Shown one piece after another: positions 1-8,387 of a stretch of DNA of 64,000 nt. Each line of letters begins with the position of its first letter. Within the stretch, counting starts at the first letter, position 1. Under the pieces are notes generated by a model that did no database searches, was not told where the DNA came from, and saw nothing but the letters and a program-made list of their open reading frames with translations. A program made the translations under genes and the position numbers. This DNA comes from Actinoplanes nipponensis (GTDB taxonomy: Bacteria > Actinomycetota > Actinomycetes > Mycobacteriales > Micromonosporaceae), in assembly GCF_016862275.1 (NCBI RefSeq), contig NZ_BOMQ01000059.1, positions 1-64,000 of the forward strand. Direction: 5' to 3'.

Positions 1-2133
1 CACCGGCGCACCGGGCGGGACGGGCCGGCCGGCCCCGGACTCGGGAGCGCCGGGGGGCGGCGCGAGGCGGGGATCGTGACGCGGCGCCTGGTCGCCCTCG
101 GCCCACGGGGTGAAGGCGGCCGGGGCCTGCGGGCCGGCCGGGCTCTGCGGCGACTCACCGACCGCGGGCCGCCGGATGGGCGCGGGCGCGGACGGCGGAA
201 TCGGCGGCGGCGCGGCGGCCGGCATGACGGGCGGCCGGACGCGCGGCCCGGACGGAGTGGCCGGCGGCGCAGCGGCCGCGCGGCGGTCAGGCGGGGGAAC
301 CGCACCGGGCCGGGGCCGCCCCGGTACCGGGCCGGGCGCGGCCGGCGATCCGGGCCGTGCCTGGTCGAACGCGGCGGGGTCGACGGGTGCCCGTCCGGGC
401 CCGGCGGGCGAGCCCGGCCGTGCCTGCTCGAACGCGGCGGGATCGACGGGAACCCGCTCGGCCCCGGCGGGCGCGCCGGGACGTGCCCGGTCGAAGGCGG
501 CAGGATCGACAGCGGCCCGTCCGGCGGCCGGCGACACGGGCCGTGCCTGCTCGAACGCCGCGGGATCGGCCGGTGCTCCGGGCCGGGTCTGCTCGAACGC
601 CGCGGGATCGGCCGGTGCTCCGGGCCGGGTCTGGTCGAACGCCGCCGGGCCGGCCGGAGCCCGTCTCGCCCCCGCCGGTACTCCGGGCCGTACCTGGTCG
701 AACGCGGCAGGGTCGACCGGTCCCCATCCCGGGCCGGCCGACGATCCCGGACGCGCCTGGTCGAACGCGGCCGGATCGGCGGGCACATCGCCGGCCGGTG
801 ACACGAAGCCGACCCGCGGCCCGCGGGAGGCGCCCCCGGCGGGCCGGACCGGCGTCGCCTGGTCGTGGGCCGGCGGTCCGGCGACGATCCGGCCCTGCTC
901 GAACGCGGCCGGGGCCTGCCCGGCGCCGGGCGCGACCGGGCGGACGGTCTCGGCGGGCGCGGATGCCGCCGGAGTCTTCGGCACGTTCGGCGGCGCGGGG
1001 GTGACCACCCGCGGCGTCGCCGGTGGGTCGGCCTTCTTGACCACCCGGGGCACCGCCGGCGGGTCGGCCTTCTTGACCACCTTCGGCGGCGCGGGAGGCT
1101 TTGCCTTGCTCAGCACGCGCGGCGCCACCGGGGGCGGCGCCTTGCTCAGCACCCGCGGACCGTCGCCGTCCTCGGCCTTCTCCACGTCCGCGGCGGCAGC
1201 CGGGCGGTCGGCCCACGGCTCGGTCCGGCGGTCCGTGTCCGGCGTCGCGGCGGCGGCCGGCTGGTCGGCCCACGGCTCGGCCCGGCGGTCCGTGTCCGGC
1301 GTCGCGGCGGCGGCAGCCGGGCGGTCGGCCCACGGCTCGGTCCGGCGGTCCGCCTCCGGCGTCGCGGCGGCGGCGGGCCGGTCGGACCACGGCTGCTTCT
1401 CCGGTACGGCCCCAGCAGGCGCGTCCCACCCGGTCCGTGCCGGCCGGCGGCGCTCGAAGGCGGCCGGCCGCTCGTACGGGAGCAGGTCCTCCTCGCGCAG
1501 GTCGTCCACCAGCGGGTCGAACTCGGGCGGCGTCACGCGGGCCCGGCCGCTGACCGGCTGCGGAACCTCCCGGCGGCCCCGTCCGCCCGTCGGCGTCTCG
1601 TCCCAGTCCTCGACCACGCGGGAGCGGCGCGACGCGTTGTAGCGCTGCTGCTCCTCCCAGTCGCGCTCGTCGAAGTCGCGGTCGTCGTACTCGAGCTCGT
1701 CGAAGTCGAGGCTGCGGCGCTGCCAGCCCTCGGCGCCGGGCGGCGACACCGGGGCGGCGTCGAGGTCGGCCGGGGCGAACGCGGGATCGTCGAGCCAGCT
1801 GGGCCGCTCGGTGTCGAACGCCTGCTTGATGCGCTTGTCGCGGTTCGGTGACCGCTGGTATCCGTCCTGGCGGCGCTGGCGGCGGCGTTCGGCCAGCTCG
1901 TCGACGCCCGGATCGAACGCGGTGACGGGCGGCGCTACCTGGGGCGGGGCCTCGTCGAATTCGTCCTCTTCGACATATCGGGCGCGAATCGGGGGGCGGC
2001 GGGTATCGGCGCCCCAGCGGGCCGCGACGGCTTCCGCGTACGGGTCCCGGGCCGTCGCGGTGGTGTCCGCGTACGGTCGTTTCGGGTCGTCGTCGTACTC
2101 GGATTCCCAGTACTCGTCGTCCTCGAAACTCAT
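1..2133 (-). CDS. Repeat-rich acidic Pro/Ala protein, C-terminus beyond the window
   Basis: The function is not recognised. The frame is open from an ATG at 2133 to the first base of the window, so at least 711 residues are visible and the C-terminus is missing. The first 200 or so residues are very acidic and charged, rich in Asp, Glu and Tyr (start MSFEDDEYWESEYDDD). Next come about four copies of a module around DRRTEPWADRPAAAA (about 1190-1400), a Pro/Val/Lys stretch with repeated PRVVKKADPP (about 1010-1160), and about eight copies of a module around DPAAFDQARPGSPAG (about 350-770). No membrane segment or enzymatic motif is visible in this part. Such low-complexity proteins often carry a membrane or ligand-binding domain at the far end, so a surface or envelope protein is possible but unproven. 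Confidence 0.7.
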   Translation of the reverse strand, partial: MSFEDDEYWESEYDDDPKRPYADTTATARDPYAEAVAARWGADTRRPPIRARYVEEDEFDEAPPQVAPPVTAFDPGVDELAERRRQRRQDGYQRSPNRDKRIKQAFDTERPSWLDDPAFAPADLDAAPVSPPGAEGWQRRSLDFDELEYDDRDFDERDWEEQQRYNASRRSRVVEDWDETPTGGRGRREVPQPVSGRARVTPPEFDPLVDDLREEDLLPYERPAAFERRRPARTGWDAPAGAVPEKQPWSDRPAAAATPEADRRTEPWADRPAAAAATPDTDRRAEPWADQPAAAATPDTDRRTEPWADRPAAAADVEKAEDGDGPRVLSKAPPPVAPRVLSKAKPPAPPKVVKKADPPAVPRVVKKADPPATPRVVTPAPPNVPKTPAASAPAETVRPVAPGAGQAPAAFEQGRIVAGPPAHDQATPVRPAGGASRGPRVGFVSPAGDVPADPAAFDQARPGSSAGPGWGPVDPAAFDQVRPGVPAGARRAPAGPAAFDQTRPGAPADPAAFEQTRPGAPADPAAFEQARPVSPAAGRAAVDPAAFDRARPGAPAGAERVPVDPAAFEQARPGSPAGPGRAPVDPAAFDQARPGSPAAPGPVPGRPRPGAVPPPDRRAAAAPPATPSGPRVRPPVMPAAAPPPIPPSAPAPIRRPAVGESPQSPAGPQAPAAFTPWAEGDQAPRHDPRLAPPPGAPESGAGRPVPPGAPV
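547..630. repeat. Exact 42-bp tandem duplication inside the repeat-rich gene
   Basis: Positions 547-588 and 589-630 are identical, a 42-bp unit that keeps the reading frame (14 residues). It sits in a longer array of diverged copies of the same module between about 350 and 770. The exact identity suggests a recent duplication. Confidence 0.85.
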
Positions 2134-2573
2134 CGGGTCACCCCGGCGCCGCCCGTTGCGGGGCACGACGGTGGCTGCGCTGAGCCGGCCGGCTGCCGCA
2201 TCCGTCCCCCCGTCCTCGCTGCCGCGCACCCGTCCCCGCGCCCGGTAGCACCTTCCCCGCCGTACGAATAGGAAGGTTAACCACGGATTTGCGGAGAGCG
2301 CTACCGCCCGCGGAGGTCCTTCTCCGGGCCCTCGGACGCCCCGGACGTCCGGAGCCTTCCCGGCGCCGCGGCCCACCGGGAGAGTTCCATCGACAGACAG
2401 TACGGATGCGGACGCCCAGCGGTTCATTCCCGATGAGCCGGGCACGGAAGGTTTTCGGGAATCGACGGAAAGTCACTGGTGGGGCCGGGGTCGAGACGCA
2501 TTCATGAATGGGCGCGGCCACGGAATTTAAGCCATTCTTAACGGCCCGCTCAGGTTCATGCCGCGCCCCGGCC
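2134..2573. other. 440-bp intergenic region
   Basis: No convincing gene is seen here. It lies upstream of the repeat-rich gene and downstream of the small membrane protein gene, both on the minus strand, so it should hold the promoter of the repeat-rich gene. The only notable sequence is a perfect 12-bp palindrome, CATTCATGAATG, at 2499-2510. It is less GC-rich than its surroundings and could be an operator, but nothing links it to a regulator. Confidence 0.4.
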
Positions 2574-3011
2574 TCAGCGCCGTCCGTCCTTGGTGAACGG
2601 CGCCACCAGGGCGGGCAGCACCAGCCCGGCCCCGGCCAGGTCGGTCAGCAGCCGGCCGAGCGCCGCCCGGGTGAGGATCTCCAGCTGTTCCGGCTCCCGG
2701 TGTGGCACGTCGAGGGCGCGCGCGGCCTCCACCGCCCGCGCGCCGATCGCCGCCTCCACCGCCCACACCCGGTGGGCCAGCATGGCCAGGTGCGCCGAGC
2801 GGGTGAGCTCCTCGTGCAGCCGCAGCAGCCGGCGCAGGTCGGCGGCGAGCTGCTCGATCGGCGGCCCGAGCGGTTGCGGCTCGTCGGCCCGGTGGGCGTT
2901 CCAGGCGCGGGCCACGGCGGCCCACCAGCGGGGCGAATAGATGACGGCGGCGCCGATCAGGGTCGGCGTGACGGTGATGAGGGCGAGTTTCCCCACGTCG
3001 AGCAGGCTCAC
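2574..3011 (-). CDS. Small membrane-anchored protein of unknown function
   Basis: This 145-residue protein is not recognised. It starts at a GTG at 3011, preceded by an AAGGAG ribosome-binding site. Residues about 8-25 form one hydrophobic segment (GKLALITVTPTLIGAAVIY). The rest is an Ala/Leu/Arg-rich helical domain with a possible heptad pattern over residues about 50-130, so the likely picture is an N-terminal anchor with a cytoplasmic helical domain. It is transcribed in the same direction as the pirin gene upstream (end at 3118) but about 100 bp away, so cotranscription is uncertain. Confidence 0.6.
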   Translation of the reverse strand: MSLLDVGKLALITVTPTLIGAAVIYSPRWWAAVARAWNAHRADEPQPLGPPIEQLAADLRRLLRLHEELTRSAHLAMLAHRVWAVEAAIGARAVEAARALDVPHREPEQLEILTRAALGRLLTDLAGAGLVLPALVAPFTKDGRR

Positions 3012-3117
3012 GGTGCGCTCCTTCAGCCCGCGTGCATGGCTACCCTCCTGACGATCCGCCCGCGCCGCACCAGCGTCAAGCCGGGTTTGTCCGTCGACCG
3101 GAGTGGATCTTCGCAGC

Positions 3118-4035
3118 TCAGCGGGTGCGGCCCCGGGCGACCAGCCGGGTGATCGGCATCGGCGGCGCCGGGATGTCCGGGCCGTCGTAGCCGCGTACCG
3201 TGCCGAAGGGCCCGCCGGCCGCGCGGTTCTCCCAGCCCTGCCGGGCCGCCACGATCTCCTCGTGGTCGCGGCCCACGAAGTTCCACCACATCACGATGCG
3301 TTCGGTGAACGGCGCGCCGCCCAGCAGCATCAGCCGGGTGTCCGGCCCGGCCTCCAGCCGCAGCTCCGCGCGTCCCTCGCCGAGGTAGAGCAGCGGCCCC
3401 GGCTTGACCGGCACGTCCGCCACCGCGGCCGCGCCGTCGACGACCAGCGCCGCGTACTCGAAATCGGGTCGCAGGGGGAGCGTGGCCCGGCAGCCGGCCG
3501 CCAGGGTGACCTCCGCGCCCAGCAGCGGGGTGTGGCACCGGGCCGGGGAGGCCGCGCCGGCCAGCTCGCCCATCAGCACCGTCGCGGTGAGGCCGCCGTC
3601 GGTGAGCACCGGCAGGTCCGCGTGGTGGGCGAAGGCCGGGGGTACGGCCCGGTCCGCCTCCGGCAGTGCCACCCACAGCTGCACGCCCTGCAGCACGTCG
3701 CCGTGCCGGGCCGGCGTCTCCTCGGAGTGCGAGATGCCGCGTCCGGCCGTCATCAGGTTGAGCTGTCCCGGCCGGATCTCCTGCCGGTGGCCGAGGCTGT
3801 CGCGGTGCAGGATCTCCCCGGCGACCAGCCAGCTGACCGTCTGCAGCCCGATGTGCGGGTGCGGGCCGACCCGCATCCCGGGCGAGCCGGCCAGCCGGTG
3901 CGGCCCGTACGCGTCGAGGAAGCACCACGCCCCGACCATCCGCCGGTGCTTGCTGGGCAGGGTCCGGGTCACCTCGAGCCCGCGCGGGCCGCCCAGCGCG
4001 ACGGGGGCGCCCTCCAGGAACTCAGGATCGCTCAC
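3118..4035 (-). CDS. Pirin family protein
   Basis: This is a bicupin of the pirin family. The N-terminal cupin carries the metal-site motif HPHIGLQTVSW (residues about 55-65) and a later HSEE near residue 100, as in pirins that bind iron or have quercetinase activity. The C-terminal cupin follows (residues about 190-290). Length (305 residues) is normal for the family. The GTG start at 4035 overlaps the stop of the upstream acyltransferase gene in a GTGA junction, which implies translational coupling. Family roles include transcription cofactor and quercetin dioxygenase; the sequence does not say which applies here. Confidence 0.85.
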   Translation of the reverse strand: MSDPEFLEGAPVALGGPRGLEVTRTLPSKHRRMVGAWCFLDAYGPHRLAGSPGMRVGPHPHIGLQTVSWLVAGEILHRDSLGHRQEIRPGQLNLMTAGRGISHSEETPARHGDVLQGVQLWVALPEADRAVPPAFAHHADLPVLTDGGLTATVLMGELAGAASPARCHTPLLGAEVTLAAGCRATLPLRPDFEYAALVVDGAAAVADVPVKPGPLLYLGEGRAELRLEAGPDTRLMLLGGAPFTERIVMWWNFVGRDHEEIVAARQGWENRAAGGPFGTVRGYDGPDIPAPPMPITRLVARGRTR

Positions 4036-5369
4036 CCCTGAGAAGCTACCCGCGCCGGGCGCAGCAGTCCCGCGCCCAGCGCCACCAGGGCCAGCGCGAG
4101 CGGCGCGCTGACCGGCACGACCAGCAGCGTCGCCGTGTGCCCGGTGAGCAGCCCGCCGAAGCCGACGCTGGAGACGCCGAGCACGCCCAGGGTGCACAGC
4201 GCCGCGCCGGTGGCGGCCCGCGCGGCCGAGCCGGGGGCGATCACGGTGGGCCGGGGCGTGTCGAAGCGCCGGAACGTGACCACGAGCCCGGCGGTGACCA
4301 GCGCGGCCGCCCCCAGCCAGAGCGGCCGGGTGGCCCACCAGCCGGCCGATCCCGGCGCCCCGGGCGACCAGCCGCCGAACGCCACCAGGACGGCGAACGC
4401 CGCGGTCAGGTGCCACAGGAACGCCGTCATCGCCAGGCCGTTCGCCGCGACGACGGCCCGCCACACCCGGGCCCGGCCCAGCAGCCGGGTGGCCGGGCCG
4501 CGCAGCGCCAGCACCAGCCCGGTCAGCCACACCGCGTGCGCCGCCAGCGCCACCGTCGGCGGGGACATGTTGGACATCGCCTCGCCGGGCACGCCGACCA
4601 TCGACACCGGGTACGGCCCCACGGTGGTGAGCAGCAGCACCGCGCCCAGGCCGGCGCCGGCCAGCAGCAGGGCCAGCCGCCGGCCGCCGCGCTGCAGCGT
4701 CCCGTCGGCGTAGAAGAAGCCGAGCTGGTGCACCCCGGCCCACACCACCAGCAGGTTGAGCGCGGCGATCCGCGGGTGCCCGGCGAAGCGCAGCACGTCC
4801 ACGCCGGCCGCCACGGCCAGCAGCACGATCGGCACCCGCGCGCCGAAGCGCCGGTGCAGCCGCTCCATCACCGGCGCCAGCGCGACGAGTCCGAGGTAGA
4901 CCGCGAGGAACCACAGCGGCTGCACCGCCGTCCGCAGCGCCGTCCGGACCAGGCCGTCGTCCTGGCCGGACAGCGCCGCCCCCAGCGCCAGGGCCAGCCA
5001 CACCGCCAGGAAGACCGCGGTGGGCCGCAGCAGCCGGGCCGTGCGGGACCGGGCGAAGTCGGCGTAGCCGCCGCCGCGGCGCCGGATCGAGGCCAGCGCG
5101 GTCGCGTGCGCGAACCCGCCGACCAGGAAGAACACCGGCATGACCTGCAGCAGCCAGGTCGCCGGGCGCAGCTGCGGCGCCAGGGCCAGCACGTTGGTGA
5201 CGCGGAGGCCGCCGCCCGTGCCGGTCACCGGCACGGCCATCAGCCAGTGCCCGGCGATCACGACGCCGAGCGAGGCGACCCGCAGCAGGTCGACGTAGCG
5301 GTCCCGGTCGGGGGGTGTGGTCGCCGCCAGGGCGGCCGCGGAGCCGGGCGCGGTGGTGGAGGAGGTCAT
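4032..5369 (-). CDS. Acyltransferase-3 family integral membrane protein
   Basis: This is a multi-pass protein of about 445 residues with roughly ten hydrophobic segments. It begins with the family signature RDRYVDLLRVASLGVVIAGHW, a catalytic-type His following an N-terminal helix, as in acyltransferase-3 (OafA-like) enzymes. These O-acetylate or O-acylate sugars, antibiotics or cell-wall components at the membrane. The ATG at 5369 follows a GCAGGG stretch and is preferred over an in-frame GTG at 5378, which has no spaced ribosome-binding site. The stop overlaps the pirin start by 4 bp. The substrate cannot be inferred, and the pirin link gives no clear pathway. Confidence 0.8.
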   Translation of the reverse strand: MTSSTTAPGSAAALAATTPPDRDRYVDLLRVASLGVVIAGHWLMAVPVTGTGGGLRVTNVLALAPQLRPATWLLQVMPVFFLVGGFAHATALASIRRRGGGYADFARSRTARLLRPTAVFLAVWLALALGAALSGQDDGLVRTALRTAVQPLWFLAVYLGLVALAPVMERLHRRFGARVPIVLLAVAAGVDVLRFAGHPRIAALNLLVVWAGVHQLGFFYADGTLQRGGRRLALLLAGAGLGAVLLLTTVGPYPVSMVGVPGEAMSNMSPPTVALAAHAVWLTGLVLALRGPATRLLGRARVWRAVVAANGLAMTAFLWHLTAAFAVLVAFGGWSPGAPGSAGWWATRPLWLGAAALVTAGLVVTFRRFDTPRPTVIAPGSAARAATGAALCTLGVLGVSSVGFGGLLTGHTATLLVVPVSAPLALALVALGAGLLRPARVASQG

Positions 5370-5502
5370 GGCGATCACCCTGCCGGGCGACCGGCCGGCC
5401 CGGATGGGCGCGCGTACTCAGAACGCGCCGGGTACGGGCGCTGACATCGCGCGCCGCCGGCAGTACGGTGGCCGCTGCCCCGCGGACAAGGAAGGGATCG
5501 CC

Positions 5503-6420
5503 GTGCGCCGCATCCTCGCTGCCCTGCTCGCCGCCACCTTGGCCGGCTGCACCGCCGACCGGGTCGAGCCCGCCGCCGGCCCGTCCGGCGCCGCGCCGAG
5601 TGCCGCGCCGAGCGCCCGGGCCGCCTCGCCGCCGCCACCGGCGCAGCTGCCCCAGGGCGGCACCAGGATCTTCCCGGCCTACCGGGTCGTCGCCTACTAC
5701 GGGACCGCCGGCAACAGCGTGCTCGGCGTGCTGGGCGAGGACAGCCCGGACAGGATGCTGCGCAAGCTGCGGTCGGCCGCGAAGCCGTTCGGCGGCGGCC
5801 GCAAGGTGCAGGTCGCGTACGAGCTGATCGCCAGCGTCGCGCAGGCCGGCCCCGGCGCCGACGGCGACTACAGCCGGATGATCCCGTTCAGCCGCATCCA
5901 GCAGTACGTGGACCACGCCCGCCGGAACAAGGCCCTGGTCGTGCTCGATCTGCAGCCGGGCCGGGGCGACTTCCTGCCCCAGGCCCGCCGGCTGGAGCGT
6001 TTCCTGGTGCAGCCGCACGTGGGTCTCGCGCTGGACCCGGAGTGGCGGATGCCGGCCGGCAAGGTGCCCGGCCGGACCATCGGCCGGGTCGGCGCCGCCG
6101 AGGTCAACCGGGTCTCGGCGTACCTGTCCGGGCTGGTCGGCGCGCACCGGCTGCCGGAGAAGCTGTTCGTGGTGCACCAGTTCCGCGCGTCCATGCTGCC
6201 CGACATCGCCGCGATCAGTAAGCGTCCGGGGCTGGCGCTGGTGCAGCACGTCGACGGCTTCGGCACCCGCGCGGAGAAGGACGCCACGTGGGACAGGTTG
6301 CGCCGGCCGGGGCAGTTCCACCTCGGCTACAAGCTCTTCTACGACGAGGACGTCAAGCGCTACGGTGCGGCCGAGGTGCTGCGGTTCAGGCCCGTTCCGG
6401 AACTCGTGAGCTTCCAGTAG
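5503..6420 (+). CDS. Secreted lipoprotein of unknown function
   Basis: The GTG at 5503 follows AAGGAAGGG and gives a 305-residue protein. It has a short signal peptide ending in the lipobox LAGC, lipidated at Cys16. A Pro/Ala/Ser linker (residues about 20-50) leads into a compact domain beginning RIFPAYRVVAYYG. The domain contains VLDLQPGRGDF and GLALDPEWRM, with alternating hydrophobic strands and acidic loop ends that resemble a TIM-barrel glycosidase-like fold. I cannot name the family or assign activity. The last 35 bp overlap the convergent PPOX gene. Confidence 0.7.
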   Translation: MRRILAALLAATLAGCTADRVEPAAGPSGAAPSAAPSARAASPPPPAQLPQGGTRIFPAYRVVAYYGTAGNSVLGVLGEDSPDRMLRKLRSAAKPFGGGRKVQVAYELIASVAQAGPGADGDYSRMIPFSRIQQYVDHARRNKALVVLDLQPGRGDFLPQARRLERFLVQPHVGLALDPEWRMPAGKVPGRTIGRVGAAEVNRVSAYLSGLVGAHRLPEKLFVVHQFRASMLPDIAAISKRPGLALVQHVDGFGTRAEKDATWDRLRRPGQFHLGYKLFYDEDVKRYGAAEVLRFRPVPELVSFQ

Positions 6421-6820
6421 CGCCCAGGCTGGCCGAGCCGAGCACCCGGGTGATCGTCACCTCGATGACCACCCGCTGCGGGTTCGGCCGGGGCTGGCGG
6501 TACCGCTCGGCGTAGCGGCGTTCGGCCTCGGCCACCGACTCGGGGTCGTCGCGGACCACCGCCCGGCCCTCGATCGTGCTCCACCGCGGGCCGTCGACCT
6601 GGCAGATGGCCACCCGGTCGCCGCCGGCGCGGACCTGGCGGACCTTGGCCGAGCCGCCGGACGCGATGACCCGCAGCAGCCCGGCCGCCGGGTCGACGGT
6701 GGCGCCCACCGGCACGACGTGCGGCGAGCCGTCCCGGCGCAGGGTGGTCAGCGTGCAGAGGTGCCGCTCGGTCCAGAACTGCAGGACCGCGGGCGAGGAC
6801 AGGGACAACGTTCCGCTCAT
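6386..6820 (-). CDS. PPOX-class (pyridoxamine-phosphate-oxidase-like) flavin/F420-binding protein
   Basis: This 144-residue split-barrel protein shows the usual order of the PPOX superfamily: an N-terminal helix, then LCTLTTLRRDGSPHVVPVG, RVIASGGSAKVRQVRAGGDRVAICQVDG, and a C-terminal EVTITRV strand. Small actinobacterial members are mostly F420-dependent reductases, but some bind FMN or heme; the cofactor is not decided by sequence alone. The ATG at 6820 overlaps the stop of the DUF2252 gene in an ATGA junction, so the two are very likely co-translated. Its 3' end overlaps the convergent lipoprotein gene by 35 bp. Confidence 0.8.
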   Translation of the reverse strand: MSGTLSLSSPAVLQFWTERHLCTLTTLRRDGSPHVVPVGATVDPAAGLLRVIASGGSAKVRQVRAGGDRVAICQVDGPRWSTIEGRAVVRDDPESVAEAERRYAERYRQPRPNPQRVVIEVTITRVLGSASLGATGSSRVPERA

Positions 6821-8247
6821 GCTGGCTCCGCCGGTAGGTGACCCTGGCGCACGGCGGCGACCAGGCATTGGTGGTCGCTCTCGACCTGGTCGGCGTACGC
6901 GCGGGCGAACCTGCTCAGCATCTCGTCGAGCTTGTCGCTGCCGCCGATGTACCCCGCGATCATGGAGGCCCCGCTGGTCCGGGCGTGGCTCTTGGCCAGC
7001 AGGTACCCGCAGATCCCGGCGTAGTCGGCCAGCGCGCCGGCGTTGATGTCCTCGACCAGGATCGCGCCCTTCATGTCGCGGAACTGGCGCACGTAGAACT
7101 GCTGCCGTCCCACGGTGGTCCAGCCCAGCAGCGGATCGCTGACCGTCTGCAGCGCCTGCTGGTACTCCACGACGCGCTGACCCTGGTGCCGGTGCCAGGC
7201 GACCGAGCCGTGCTGGTGCCGGGCGACGACCGACCGGCGGGCCTGCTTGAGCTGGAGGAACACCACGTCGTCGGGGCTGCTGCCCTCGCACAGCGCGACG
7301 TACGCGCGCAGCCCGACCGAGCCCACCCCGACGACCTTGTGCGCGATGTCGACGATCCGGTAGCCGGCCAGGATGCGCGCCCAGTGCGGCGGCAGCGTGT
7401 TGAGGTAGCCGTCCAGCGCCGCGGCCAGGTGGTCGAGCTCCCGGTCGCTGGGCCGGGTGATCAGCGGCGGCTCCTGCACCAGCCGTACGGTGCCGTCGCG
7501 GTGCTCGGTGAAGCGGGGCAGCGCGCGGTCGCTGGTGCGGCGGCGGGCGCGGCGGGCGGCTCGCTCGATCTCGTCCCGGAAGCCGGGCCTGGTGGCCGCC
7601 TTGCGCAGGTCGTCCACGTCCAGGGCGGCGAACGAGCGGGCCAGCAGCGGCTGCTCGGCGAGGTGGCCGATCTGCTCGCGGTACTCCTCGACGCAGTGCC
7701 GTACCGCGTCGGCGCAGGCGTGCTCGCGGAAGCCATTCTGCCGCCCGGCGACCCAGACGCTGGTCACCAGCCGGCGCAGGTCCCACTCCCAGGCGCCCGG
7801 GTGGGCCTCGTCGAAGTCGTTGAGATCGAAGACCAGTTCCCGCTCGGGGGAGGCGTAGAAGCCGAAGTTGCCGAGGTGGGCGTCGCCGCAGATGACCGGG
7901 GTGATGCCGGTGTGCGGCAGGTCGGCGAAGTCGTCGGCCATGATGTTGGCCGAGCCGCGCAGGAACGCGTACGGCGAGGCGATCATCCGGCCCACCCGGA
8001 CCGGGATGAGCCAGGGGACCCGGCCCTCGTGCGCCTCGACGATCTGCTGGACCGGGTCGGCGCGGTCCGGCCGGGGCGTCCAGTGCGCCAGATCGGAGCG
8101 CGGCGACCGCTCGCGCAGGGAACGGCCGAGTTCGTAGCGCTCGGCCCGGGGCGGGGCCGGCGCGCGCAGCGAGGCGAAGCCGTGGTCGTGGCCGGTGTCG
8201 AGCACGACGTGGCCGTTCGGCGGCGGGGAAACCGGTGCTGCGTCCAT
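6817..8247 (-). CDS. DUF2252 family protein
   Basis: This 476-residue protein belongs to DUF2252, a kinase-fold-like family of unknown function common in actinobacteria. Supporting motifs are ICGDAHLGNFGF (a Brenner-like HxxN loop), LVFDLNDFDE (a DFD-like metal loop), KVVGVGSVGLRAYV and QLKQARRS. These resemble aminoglycoside-phosphotransferase-type active-site pieces, so phosphotransfer is plausible but unproven. The ATG at 8247 is chosen because the longer in-frame extension would run through the intergenic operator at 8306-8321. It is upstream of, and coupled to, the PPOX gene. Confidence 0.8.
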   Translation of the reverse strand: MDAAPVSPPPNGHVVLDTGHDHGFASLRAPAPPRAERYELGRSLRERSPRSDLAHWTPRPDRADPVQQIVEAHEGRVPWLIPVRVGRMIASPYAFLRGSANIMADDFADLPHTGITPVICGDAHLGNFGFYASPERELVFDLNDFDEAHPGAWEWDLRRLVTSVWVAGRQNGFREHACADAVRHCVEEYREQIGHLAEQPLLARSFAALDVDDLRKAATRPGFRDEIERAARRARRRTSDRALPRFTEHRDGTVRLVQEPPLITRPSDRELDHLAAALDGYLNTLPPHWARILAGYRIVDIAHKVVGVGSVGLRAYVALCEGSSPDDVVFLQLKQARRSVVARHQHGSVAWHRHQGQRVVEYQQALQTVSDPLLGWTTVGRQQFYVRQFRDMKGAILVEDINAGALADYAGICGYLLAKSHARTSGASMIAGYIGGSDKLDEMLSRFARAYADQVESDHQCLVAAVRQGHLPAEPA

Positions 8248-8305
8248 CACCGCCGAGCGTACGGGTCGGCCCCCGCCGGGGCGCACAGGCCTGTTGACGA
8301 GGATC

Positions 8306-8321
8306 TTGTTATCGCTAACAA
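8306..8321. promoter_or_regulatory. LacI-type operator upstream of the arabinose regulator
   Basis: TTGTTATCGCTAACAA is a 16-bp inverted repeat except at its centre, with the CG core typical of LacI-family operators. It lies between the DUF2252 gene and the LacI gene, 66 bp before the latter's start. It matches the araB operator (9476-9489) at 12 of 14 positions, so autoregulation is likely. Confidence 0.7.
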
Positions 8322-8387
8322 TGGCGGGCGGGCCCACACTCCGGGATACCGGCCATCTTCTTCGATTGATCGGGACGAGGTGTGGCG

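Noticed and set aside
1196..1400. Regular 60-66-bp repeats, considered as a CRISPR array
   Set aside because: The units keep an open reading frame and differ by substitutions, with no unique spacers or flanking cas genes.
76..1851. Several long open frames on both strands overlapping the first gene (Arg/Gly-rich products)
   Set aside because: They are Arg-, Gly- and Pro-rich shadows of the true minus-strand frame; only that frame shows regular protein repeats.
2289..2507. A 72-codon plus-strand frame in the intergenic region
   Set aside because: No ribosome-binding site, Arg/Pro-rich composition and no neighbour support; chance opening in GC-rich DNA is more likely.
3118..6321. A 1067-codon minus-strand frame with a pirin at its end
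   Set aside because: The pirin alone is supported, from its GTG at 4035; the upstream part is antisense to the acyltransferase and lipoprotein genes.
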